This document shows, piece after piece, positions 7,460 through 13,996 of a DNA stretch of 31,125 nt; position 1 is the stretch's first letter; every line of letters starts with the position of its first letter. Source of the DNA: a bacterium (GTDB taxonomy: Bacteria; Bacteroidota; Ignavibacteria; Kapaibacteriales; UBA2268); assembly GCA_030426865.1 (NCBI GenBank), contig JAUHXN010000003.1, positions 1 to 31,125 of the forward strand, in the 5' to 3' direction. The notes beneath the pieces are model-generated. The model saw only the letters and a program-made list of their open reading frames with translations. It was not told where the DNA came from and ran no database searches. A program made the position numbers and the translations under genes.

Positions 7460-7524
7460 AATTACCCACAACTATCCAAATATACGAACATTCGTATATC
7501 CTGCCATTATTACCTTCGTATATC
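7460..7524 (-). other. attI-like junction with repeated recombinase-type boxes
   Basis: The predicted crossover GTT lies at 7472-7470 on the minus strand, next to the first cassette gene. Upstream of it (towards the recombinase) are a perfect inverted repeat, ATATACGAA (7480-7488) and TTCGTATAT (7491-7499). A second direct copy of TTCGTATATC (7491-7500 and 7515-7524) starts 24 bases later. Known attI sites carry simple cores plus direct repeats bound by the integrase; this order is compatible. The 10-mer CCTGCCATTA at 7500-7509 also occurs in the attC-like site at 6644-6653. Confidence 0.55.
7477..7499 (-). promoter_or_regulatory. Candidate cassette promoter overlapped by palindrome
   Basis: On the minus strand TATATTTG (7484-7477) matches the Bacteroidota -7 consensus TAnnTTTG exactly. 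Transcription would begin about 7470, at the predicted attI crossover, giving a leader of about 15 bases. No clear TTG at -33 is present. The 9-bp palindrome (7480-7499) overlaps the box, so a protein bound there would block it. Confidence 0.35.
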
Positions 7525-7606
7525 AATATTATATTTATAATTAGAAATTTGATAAAGAATAGGAAAATAACTAATTTAGGCAGTTGTATAAAAAAAGGTA
7601 TTACGA

Positions 7607-8446
7607 ATGATAAAGAGTCAATATAAAAATGATTTTAAAGAGAAGTTAATCATCCAACGATTTGCTTCTAATACAATTTCTACATATGTTATGTGTATAA
7701 ACAAATTTCTAACTTATTATGAAAGCAAAAATATTAGGACACTAAATACTAACGATATAAAAGTATATTTAACTCACCTATTGAAAATTGAAAAAATCAG
7801 TGATTCTTATCAGAAACAAATGCTTGGTGCTATTTCTAAATTTTATGATTTGATTTTTAATATTAAATTAGACTTAAAGCCATTGTACCCTAAGCGGAAA
7901 AAAAATACTCTTCCAAAATATATTAGCAAACCTCAAGTAAAAAAAATGATAGATGAGACAAGGAATTTAAAACATAGATGTATAATTATGTTACTTTACA
8001 GTGCTGGTTTAAGAGTCTCGGAGCTAATTAATCTAAAAACAATAGATATAGATTCGGACAGTATGCTAATTAATATTTCTAATTCAAAAGGGAGAAAGGA
8101 CAGAAAAGTAATGTTATCTGAAAAAGTATTAACAGAATTGAGAATGTATTATAAGGAATTCAAACCTAAAGATTACCTATTTGAAGGTCAAAATAAAGAC
8201 CATTATTCTGCTAAAAGTATTCAAAATGTTGTTAAAGAAGCAGCAATAAGAGCAAATATAAATAGAAGAGTAACACCACATATGCTAAGACATAGTTTTG
8301 CAATTCACCTACTTGAGAATGGTACAGATATAAGGTACATTCAAGAGCTGTTAGGGCATAGTTCAATACAAACAACAGAGTTATATACTTACATAACAGA
8401 TATTTCTAAGTCAAAAATAAAATCACCTATAGACTTTATTTTGTGA
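7607..8446 (+). CDS. Tyrosine recombinase, integron-integrase-like
   Basis: A 279-residue tyrosine recombinase with a full catalytic set: R136 (GLRVSEL), K161 (SKGRKDR), H225 and R228 (HMLRH), H251 (LGHSS) and nucleophile Y260 (LYTYI). The N-terminal SAM-like core-binding domain covers about residues 8-90. The C-terminus KSKIKSPIDFIL resembles the ending of IntI integrases (V-x-SPLD). The extra segment of about 20 residues that marks canonical IntI, between the beta-hairpin lysine and the HxxR box, is absent. It is therefore a Bacteroidota-type relative rather than class 1-like IntI or plain XerC/D. The start at 7607 has AAAGG upstream (about 11 bases). It is divergent from the cassette, with attI between them, and ends at a bidirectional terminator. 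The protein itself is certain; the integron role is inferred from context. Confidence 0.9.
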   Translation: MIKSQYKNDFKEKLIIQRFASNTISTYVMCINKFLTYYESKNIRTLNTNDIKVYLTHLLKIEKISDSYQKQMLGAISKFYDLIFNIKLDLKPLYPKRKKNTLPKYISKPQVKKMIDETRNLKHRCIIMLLYSAGLRVSELINLKTIDIDSDSMLINISNSKGRKDRKVMLSEKVLTELRMYYKEFKPKDYLFEGQNKDHYSAKSIQNVVKEAAIRANINRRVTPHMLRHSFAIHLLENGTDIRYIQELLGHSSIQTTELYTYITDISKSKIKSPIDFIL

Positions 8447-8458
8447 GTGATTAAAAAA

Positions 8459-8488
8459 AAGACCCTTTTAGTGTTCCAAAAGAGTCTT
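8459..8488. terminator. Bidirectional terminator between recombinase and yicC
   Basis: AAGAC-C-CTTTT (8459-8469), loop of 8, AAAAG-A-GTCTT (8478-8488): an 11-bp stem with one central mismatch. Read on the minus strand it is followed by eight or more T, a strong end for the yicC run. On the plus strand the following sequence is T-poor, so it is weaker for the recombinase. Confidence 0.8.
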
Positions 8489-8518
8489 AATCTTAAAACT
8501 TAAATTATCATCAGAGTC

Positions 8519-9394
8519 TTACTCCACATTCTGTACTTGTTCTCTTATCCGTTCTAGCTCTTCTTTCATATTCACTACTTTGTGAGCGATATTAGCATCA
8601 TTGCATTTAGAACCAATAGTATTAGTCTCTCTGAGCATTTCTTGCAATAAGAAGTTTAGTTTTGGACCATTTGAAGTTTTTTCTTTCATAGTATCATAGA
8701 ATACTTTAATATGCGATTGCAATCGAACGCATTCTTCACTTATATCAAGCTTATCCGCTAAGATAACCATTTCCATTTGTAAACGTGACTCATCTATCTC
8801 ATCGTTATCAAATACTTGAGCAATTCTTTGTCTTATTTTTTCTCTCTCTCTTGGTATTCTATCTATCTCATCGTCTTCTATAGTTTTTAAAATATTATGT
8901 ATATTTTTGATTCTATTATTTATATCTCTAGCTATGTTAGTTCCTTCTTTCTTTCTCATATCTACAAGTATCTTCAAGCCTTTGCTTATAGCATCTTTAG
9001 TAAGTGTCCATTCTAAAACAGGATCTACTTCAGCTTCTTTTTGTGTGAAGAAATTTGAGAATTGTAATATATGGTCTAGCTTAACTGTTTCCTTTATCTT
9101 CAAATCCTTTCTGCATTGGTCTAGCTCCGCTTTTATACCTTTGGCCAACTCTGAGTTTATATTGAACTCTTTACTTGTTGTATCTGCTTCTGTATAAATA
9201 TTTATATTCACACTTCCACGTTTCAACATTTTTTTTACTCTATCTCGTATTTCGAACTCCTTGTCTGCTAGGCTTCTAGGAGAACGCAAGTTCACATCTA
9301 AACCACGTCCATTTACTGAACGTATTTCGACTGTGACTTTCATCCCTTTTCTGTTGATCTCAGCTTTACTAAAGCCAGTCATACTTAAAATCAT
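8519..9394 (-). CDS. yicC: YicC/YloC family endoribonuclease
   Basis: A 291-residue protein, standard length for the family. It opens with the family signature ILSMTGFSKAE, then VTVEIRSVNGRGLDVNLRSP (residues 20-39), which leads the N-terminal YicC domain. The C-terminal DUF1732 part carries KLDISEECVRLQSHI and the conserved GPKLNFLLQEMLREtNT-type segment (FLLQEMLRETNTIGSK). Members are ring-forming ribonucleases acting on small RNAs (E. coli YicC on RyhB). The start has AAAGGG eight bases upstream. It is last in a minus-strand run, 12 bases after the carbonic-anhydrase-like gene, and is ended by the hairpin at 8459-8488. The identity is sure; its RNA targets here are unknown. Confidence 0.95.
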   Translation of the reverse strand: MILSMTGFSKAEINRKGMKVTVEIRSVNGRGLDVNLRSPRSLADKEFEIRDRVKKMLKRGSVNINIYTEADTTSKEFNINSELAKGIKAELDQCRKDLKIKETVKLDHILQFSNFFTQKEAEVDPVLEWTLTKDAISKGLKILVDMRKKEGTNIARDINNRIKNIHNILKTIEDDEIDRIPREREKIRQRIAQVFDNDEIDESRLQMEMVILADKLDISEECVRLQSHIKVFYDTMKEKTSNGPKLNFLLQEMLRETNTIGSKCNDANIAHKVVNMKEELERIREQVQNVE

Positions 9395-9406
9395 ATAAAC
9401 CCTTTA

Positions 9407-9955
9407 TTAAATTTCTAATTGTTGTCTGTACTCTTTCGTATAGCCAACATAATTTTCTGCGTTTTTACGTACCCAAGTCAACTCTGCGTCGCTTAGGTCT
9501 CTAACTATCTTAGCAGGAACTCCTGCTACTAATACCCCTTCGGGTACTTCAAAATTTTCTCTTACTACAGCTCCTGCACCTACTAATGAATTAGAGTTTA
9601 CAATTGCATTATCTAAAACTGTAGCACCAATACCTATCAAACAACGATCTTTTATAGTACATCCGTGCAATGTTACTGAATGCCCTACGGTTACATACTC
9701 GCCTATATTTAGTGCGTATTTGTTATTCGTAACATGAAGCATACTTAAATCTTGTATATTGGTTCCTTCACCAATACGAATATAATGAACATCTCCACGA
9801 ATTACACTATTATACCAAACTGAGCAATTCTTACCTATCTCTACATCACCAACTATTCTTACTCCTTCGCATAGAAATGCACTTTCGTGAATCTTTGGTG
9901 TAATACCTTTATAAGTTATTATACTACCGTTTTTACCATCTTCTAATTTCATCAT
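9407..9955 (-). CDS. Gamma-carbonic-anhydrase-like hexapeptide protein
   Basis: A 182-residue left-handed beta-helix protein (hexapeptide repeats: VRIVGDVEIG, NIGEYVTVG, SLVGAGAVVREN). It is of the gamma-CA/PaaY/CaiE/YrdA type, a trimer binding metal between subunits. The three zinc histidines of the family are all present as H74 (MLHVT), H92 and H97 (GHSVTLHG). The acidic proton-shuttle loop of the archaeal enzyme is not recognisable, so hydratase activity is uncertain. Two ATGs are adjacent; AAAGGGA lies 3 bases before the first (9955) and 6 before the second (9952), which favours the second slightly. It sits between the propeller lipoprotein (17-base gap) and yicC (12-base gap), consistent with one transcript. 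Confidence 0.92.
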   Translation of the reverse strand: MMKLEDGKNGSIITYKGITPKIHESAFLCEGVRIVGDVEIGKNCSVWYNSVIRGDVHYIRIGEGTNIQDLSMLHVTNNKYALNIGEYVTVGHSVTLHGCTIKDRCLIGIGATVLDNAIVNSNSLVGAGAVVRENFEVPEGVLVAGVPAKIVRDLSDAELTWVRKNAENYVGYTKEYRQQLEI

Positions 9956-9972
9956 TTTCCCTTTAAAGTTTT

Positions 9973-11187
9973 TTAATATGGTAAAATCTTATTTATTGCA
10001 GTTTCATCTACTCTGATTATACGTAATGTCTCTTTTCCAGCGAAAACAATTGAACCATCTATATCAACTTCTGGATAGAAATTGATTGGGTGAACACCCC
10101 CGATTTCCAAAGATTTTACTAGTCTGCCATCCTTTCTTTGTAGATAGAACAGTGCATACGTTTCTCTATTTGATGCTAAGAACATTAACTCATTCTGCGA
10201 TATATATATTGGCATTGGAATACTATAATCATAATAAATCTTCCAAGTCATATCACCTTTACTGCTGTAAGCAAATATTCCACTAAGCATCTGACCCATA
10301 CCAGAGCTATATGACACCAAATATAAATCCCCTTCTTCTGACATACTTAAAAATCGAGGTATATTAGAAATTTCTTTGTCCCACATTACTTGTCCATCAC
10401 TATCTAGATAGAATACTTTTGATAATGGGTTTTCTCCTCCTTGTACAGAACCAGAAACAGCTATTTGAGTTCCATTGCTAATTGCTCCTTTTATAAATCT
10501 AAAGCCCTTTGCAGAAAATCTCCATTTCTCAACTCCATCTATCCCGAGACAAATTAAAGTATCAGTTACACCAAATTGATTGTTCGAAAGAGTAACGAGA
10601 ATCCTCTCATCATCTATCGCTGAAACATAATCTATAATACCTGAGTTGTATTTATTCTTATATAGTTCCTTACCTGATTTATCAAGAATAGCTAAATTTC
10701 CATCTGTGGAACTGAACACTACAGTGCTTTTAAGTGCAAGTGGGGTATTAAATATTTCAAACCTGGTGGGTGTGAATAAAGGTTTACGATATTTAAGATT
10801 ACCGGTGCTATCAAGTGAATATATGCTCCCATTGTTATCAATTGTATATATATTATTATTACTATCAGCAGCAAAACCAGCACCTATGAATAATCCCGAG
10901 TCTAGTTGATATTCCCAAATCTTATTTTGATTTTTTGTAGAGTATATTTTACCATTCTGAGTAGAAAATACGGACTGTCTATTATTAAGAATTAGTGGAG
11001 GAGAAGTAGCTCCCGAGTTAGTGTCAATATCTCTTTGAGAATACTGTTGAGCTTGAAATGATTCTATATGTTCGAATGAAGAACTTCGTCCTTTATTTCC
11101 AAATATATTGCCAAATTCCTTATTGCCATCACTACCACATGATATAAATAGAATTGAAATCGATATAATTAATAATTTATTGCGCAT
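9973..11187 (-). CDS. PQQ-type beta-propeller lipoprotein
   Basis: A 404-residue lipoprotein with lipobox FISC (C17) after a short hydrophobic signal. The rest reads as repeating propeller blades of PQQ-like type. Examples are GKIYSTKNQNKIWEYQLD, NNIYTIDNNGSIYSLDSTG, GNLAILDKSGKELYKN and CLGIDGVEKWRFSAKG, in which an aromatic closes each blade. BamB, which scaffolds the outer-membrane assembly machine, has this plan, but so do many unrelated surface proteins. The low similarity to BamB and the neighbouring SUMF1-fold lipoprotein argue for a surface or periplasmic protein of unknown role. Its start overlaps the end of the upstream gene by 11 bases, so the two are translationally coupled. Confidence 0.8.
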   Translation of the reverse strand: MRNKLLIISISILFISCGSDGNKEFGNIFGNKGRSSSFEHIESFQAQQYSQRDIDTNSGATSPPLILNNRQSVFSTQNGKIYSTKNQNKIWEYQLDSGLFIGAGFAADSNNNIYTIDNNGSIYSLDSTGNLKYRKPLFTPTRFEIFNTPLALKSTVVFSSTDGNLAILDKSGKELYKNKYNSGIIDYVSAIDDERILVTLSNNQFGVTDTLICLGIDGVEKWRFSAKGFRFIKGAISNGTQIAVSGSVQGGENPLSKVFYLDSDGQVMWDKEISNIPRFLSMSEEGDLYLVSYSSGMGQMLSGIFAYSSKGDMTWKIYYDYSIPMPIYISQNELMFLASNRETYALFYLQRKDGRLVKSLEIGGVHPINFYPEVDIDGSIVFAGKETLRIIRVDETAINKILPY

Positions 11188-12223
11188 TTCGTACTAATCT
11201 TAGACCTATTGATTTGTAATCTATTTTGTTGATAGACCGATTGCTAACACGTGCAAAGTTGAATCCATCTTGGTAAGAACCGCCTCTCATTACATGTCTG
11301 CCACCAGTAATTGGACCAGTTGGGTCAGTGATTGGGTTCGAAGTATAATAGTTTTCTTCGTATTTATCCCAACACCATTCCCACATATTGCCATGAACGT
11401 CATATAAACCATACTGATTTACTAGTTTTTCACCCACTTTGTGGCTGTTTAGTCCAGAATTACTGTCGAAATATCCCATTTGGTTAATATCTCCATTCCC
11501 GGAGAAATCCTCATCTGTTCCCGCTTTGCAGAAATATTCCCACTCGGCTTCTGTTGGCAATCTCCATCCATTGGCATTGTAATCGAAAGAAACATTAGGG
11601 CCTACTAGGTTATATGCTTTATCAAGTCCATATACATCAGACATTTTATTGCAAAACTCAATCGCACGTAGCCAAGTAATACTATCAGCCGGGAAGCCAA
11701 AATCATCTGCTTGGATAATCAAAGTATCTATAACTTGTGACCATAGTTCTCTAGTAACTTCATAAGAGAAAACATATAAGTCTCTTGTAAGAGTTACTTC
11801 GTGTATAGGTGTCTCATCAGAAAAACCACTAAGTGCACCCATCATAAACTTCCCTGCACTTACTCTTACAGTATCATATTCGGGTGTAAGTGATATATTA
11901 ATAGGAATAGAGTTTGTCTTCACTCCATTAACTTCTAGGCTTAAATTACCATTTGTTATTGCTTGCTTAGGTACGAATATCAACTTTGTTGGGTTAACAC
12001 TGATTATATCTATGTTTGTCTCAGAGTCATTTATCAGTACTTTCGTTGATTCTGCTGAGTTACCCAACGCTATCCCATTCACAGAAACCGTGTCAAATAG
12101 AAAAGTGTTGGACCTTGAAAGACCAGTTATCTTTGCTGTCTCATTGTCAACTAATGTGTTCTCATCTGTACAAGCCGCTAGTAGAAGTGTAATGAGAAAG
12201 ACTAATAATGTAATTTGCTTCAT
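11177..12223 (-). CDS. Lipoprotein with IPT/TIG-like and SUMF1-fold domains
   Basis: A 348-residue lipoprotein: lipobox LAAC (C18), an Ig-like IPT/TIG-type domain at about 31-112, then an FGE-sulfatase (SUMF1) fold at about 118-346. The SUMF1 part shows GKFMMGA, EVTRELW, GWRLPTEAEWEY (219-230), GNMWEWCWD (278-286) and VMRGGSY (311-317). In true formylglycine-generating enzymes two catalytic cysteines follow the GGSY element. Here that segment is QDGFNFARVS, with no cysteine, so oxidation of sulfatases is unlikely. The fold probably binds ligand or serves structure, as in gliding/T9SS lipoproteins with this fold (GldJ, GldK). It heads a four-gene minus-strand run ending at yicC. Confidence 0.88.
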   Translation of the reverse strand: MKQITLLVFLITLLLAACTDENTLVDNETAKITGLSRSNTFLFDTVSVNGIALGNSAESTKVLINDSETNIDIISVNPTKLIFVPKQAITNGNLSLEVNGVKTNSIPINISLTPEYDTVRVSAGKFMMGALSGFSDETPIHEVTLTRDLYVFSYEVTRELWSQVIDTLIIQADDFGFPADSITWLRAIEFCNKMSDVYGLDKAYNLVGPNVSFDYNANGWRLPTEAEWEYFCKAGTDEDFSGNGDINQMGYFDSNSGLNSHKVGEKLVNQYGLYDVHGNMWEWCWDKYEENYYTSNPITDPTGPITGGRHVMRGGSYQDGFNFARVSNRSINKIDYKSIGLRLVRNAQ

Positions 12224-12378
12224 TGAACTGTATAATTGTTATGTTCTAATACGATTACAAATTTACTAAATATTATAAAGTAATAGGAGATTGAGGATAA
12301 AAATAATCATTGAACACAATTTATATGTACTTGATAGTATAATTATAAACTTTGTAATCTGTACATCGTATTTTTAAA

Positions 12379-13284
12379 ATGAATAAATCTAATTCGTCAA
12401 ATCTAAAGAAAACCTTGATAACTATAACTGTAGTTATGGGGGTAACTGTATTCTTATTTCATTCCGTATTCCCTACATTTATAGTCAAAATAAAAAATCC
12501 AGTTGTTGCAATCTTGAAACCTTCCTTTAAGTACCCCACAAGTGATATAAACAAAGTTATTATAAAAACGAAAGATGGGATCAACCTAGTCGGCATACAC
12601 AATGAAGCTAAGATAAAAAGAAAGGGTGCCGTTATATTGTTGCATGGAATAAGAGCTGGGAAGGAACATTTCAACAAAATATCAGAGTTTCTTAGTATCA
12701 ATGGTTACGATACATTCGCATTTGATTCTAGGGGGCATGGTGAAAGCGGTGGGGAATACTGTACATTTGGAGACAAGGAAAAGGAAGATGTATCTGCAAT
12801 TGTAGATTATATTGTTAGTATTACTGGTGAGGAGAATATATCAGTATGGGGGCAATCTCTTGGTGGTGCTATAGGAATTCAAGCGTTGGCTTCGGATAAA
12901 AGGCTGAGGTCAGGTATAATAGAAAGTACATTCTCTGATTTTAGGACAATTGTACACGACTATGCAAAAGACTTTGCTGGATTTGAAATTCCATTTCTGA
13001 CAGATTATCTGATAGATAGGGCAGGGGAAATTGCAGGTTTTAATCCCGATATTTTATCTCCACTACAAGACTGCAAAAAAATAGACCAACCAATGTTAAT
13101 AGTTCACGGGAATGCAGATGAGAAAATAAACGAAAGCTATGGTAAAAGAAATTTTAAAAATCTTAGTTCAGTTCGAAAAGAATTTATTGAAATTAATTAT
13201 GCAGGACATCTGAATGTGTGGGAAAAAGGAGGTACAGAATATCTAGAAAATGTAGTAAAATTCTTGGATAGAAATAAACGATAA
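12379..13284 (+). CDS. Membrane-anchored alpha/beta hydrolase
   Basis: A 301-residue alpha/beta hydrolase with a single N-terminal membrane segment (about residues 11-33) and no cleavage site, so it is likely anchored with its domain outside the cytoplasm. Visible: the oxyanion HG at 89-90 (ILLHGIRAG), DSRGHGESGG (116-125), the nucleophile elbow GQSLGG with S160, acid D247 (HGNADEKI) and base H277 (YAGHLNVW). The layout matches the serine aminopeptidase S33/BEM46 (ABHD13-like) group. The substrate is unknown; lipase, esterase or peptidase are all possible. It is divergent from the SUMF1-fold lipoprotein (155-base gap) and ends 3 bases before the convergent NlpC/P60 gene. Confidence 0.9.
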   Translation: MNKSNSSNLKKTLITITVVMGVTVFLFHSVFPTFIVKIKNPVVAILKPSFKYPTSDINKVIIKTKDGINLVGIHNEAKIKRKGAVILLHGIRAGKEHFNKISEFLSINGYDTFAFDSRGHGESGGEYCTFGDKEKEDVSAIVDYIVSITGEENISVWGQSLGGAIGIQALASDKRLRSGIIESTFSDFRTIVHDYAKDFAGFEIPFLTDYLIDRAGEIAGFNPDILSPLQDCKKIDQPMLIVHGNADEKINESYGKRNFKNLSSVRKEFIEINYAGHLNVWEKGGTEYLENVVKFLDRNKR

Positions 13285-13287
13285 TCC

Positions 13288-13833
13288 CTACCTCTTAACT
13301 CTGCCAAATCCGGCGAAGGTTCTTTGTAGATATTCATTATCTAAATCTTGGATTATTACTCCTCTTGAAGTTGAGGCGTGTATCATCTTATTACTACCTA
13401 CATATATACCTACGTGACCTACGTCGCTTCCTCGGCGGAAGAATACTAAATCGCCAACTAGTTTTTCGTTTGATGCTACTTTCTCTGTAAATTGATACTG
13501 TTCTCTAGAAGTTCGAGGTACTTTGTAACCTAAGTCATTATATACATTGAGTACAAACCCAGAGCAATCTACACCAGATTGTGTAGTACCACCATATTGG
13601 TAAGGAGTGCCGAGCCATTTTTTAGAAGAGGAAAGCAGGCGACCTTCGAAATGGTTGCCTTTATTATCTTCGTCTAATTCTTCTTCTAATTGCTCTATTA
13701 TTTTTTTACTACCCTCGTAAACTAAGTTACCATAAGTCTTTATATCATCTAAATCATCTGAAGTAAACCTCACATAAGAGCTACAACTCCATAAGAAAAC
13801 GATCAACAATAAAGAAAATAGGAACTTTTTCAT
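13288..13833 (-). CDS. NlpC/P60 cell-wall endopeptidase lipoprotein
   Basis: A 181-residue lipoprotein (LWSC, C17 lipidated) with a C40 (NlpC/P60) peptidase domain from about 64. It has the catalytic cysteine C90 in GVDCSGFV, H140 in DVGHVGIYVG, and the third residue H152 in MIHAST. The family cuts gamma-D-glutamyl-diaminopimelate or related bonds in peptidoglycan stems. Between lipobox and domain is a short acidic helix (EQLEEELDEDNK). It follows a 38-residue membrane ORF by two bases and closes the minus-strand run that starts at queF. Closest known layout: Spr/MepS-type lipoproteins. Confidence 0.93.
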   Translation of the reverse strand: MKKFLFSLLLIVFLWSCSSYVRFTSDDLDDIKTYGNLVYEGSKKIIEQLEEELDEDNKGNHFEGRLLSSSKKWLGTPYQYGGTTQSGVDCSGFVLNVYNDLGYKVPRTSREQYQFTEKVASNEKLVGDLVFFRRGSDVGHVGIYVGSNKMIHASTSRGVIIQDLDNEYLQRTFAGFGRVKR

Positions 13834-13835
13834 AA

Positions 13836-13952
13836 CTATCTGTCCCTTCGTATTGGAATAGGTGTAGTCTTGTAAGTCTTGTAGAAGTTCTTAGCTGATG
13901 AAAGTAAAAGAGCAACTGCTCCTGTTAGCAATATAAATGAAAAGTAAATCAT
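13836..13952 (-). CDS. 38-residue membrane microprotein (candidate)
   Basis: An ATG at 13952-13950 opens a frame of 38 codons ending in TAG at 13838-13836, two bases before the NlpC/P60 start. The protein begins MIYFSFILLTGAVALLLSS, a single membrane helix, followed by a basic tail (KNFYKTYKTTPIPIRRDR). The helix/basic-tail polarity fits an inner-membrane microprotein with its tail in the cytoplasm. An AAAGAGA element lies 8 bases before the start. Its stop-start spacing with the downstream gene suggests translational coupling. No family was recognised. It could also be a leader ORF that only sets translation of the NlpC gene. Confidence 0.5.
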   Translation of the reverse strand: MIYFSFILLTGAVALLLSSAKNFYKTYKTTPIPIRRDR

Positions 13953-13956
13953 AATG

Positions 13957-13987
13957 TATTCTCTTTGTTATAGTTATAAAGAGAATA
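13957..13987 (-). promoter_or_regulatory. 10-bp hairpin overlapping the microprotein ribosome site
   Basis: TATTCTCTTT (13957-13966) and AAAGAGAATA (13978-13987) are a perfect inverted repeat with an 11-base loop. It lies between the lipoyl-transferase stop (13997) and the microprotein start (13952). In the minus-strand RNA the 3' arm AAAGAGAATA is the only Shine-Dalgarno-like sequence before that ATG, so folding would hide it. It has no following T-run, so it is not a convincing terminator. Confidence 0.45.
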
Positions 13988-13996
13988 AAGCAAACT

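Larger units (their letters stand above)
6547..7471 (-). mobile_element. Single integron gene cassette (two ORFs plus attC)
   Basis: Predicted cassette of 925 bp on the minus strand, from the TT of the attI-side GTT (7471) to the G of the attC R' (6547). It contains two small genes in the same direction ending in the attC-like fold. The recombinase at 7607 runs the other way, which is the standard integron order intI / attI / cassette. Boundary evidence: minus-strand GTTGTGGGTAATT at 7472-7460 and + strand GTTGTGGGTAGTT at 6666-6678 agree at 12 of 13 positions. In the excised circle these would be the two complementary arms of one attC, which is expected of a true cassette and not otherwise required. 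No further cassette lies beyond; the array ends at the gdhA terminator. Confidence 0.7.

Noticed and set aside
6666..7472. Cassette as a transposon with inverted terminal repeats
   Set aside because: No transposase or target duplication is seen, and one end lies inside a long attC-like fold, which an integron explains better.
7480..7499. Palindrome as a loxP-like or Gram-positive LexA site
   Set aside because: It only shares short pieces (TTCGTATA, CGAAC) with these; spacer and arm lengths differ.
11177..12223. Sulfatase-modifying enzyme
   Set aside because: The two catalytic cysteines of formylglycine-generating enzymes are missing.
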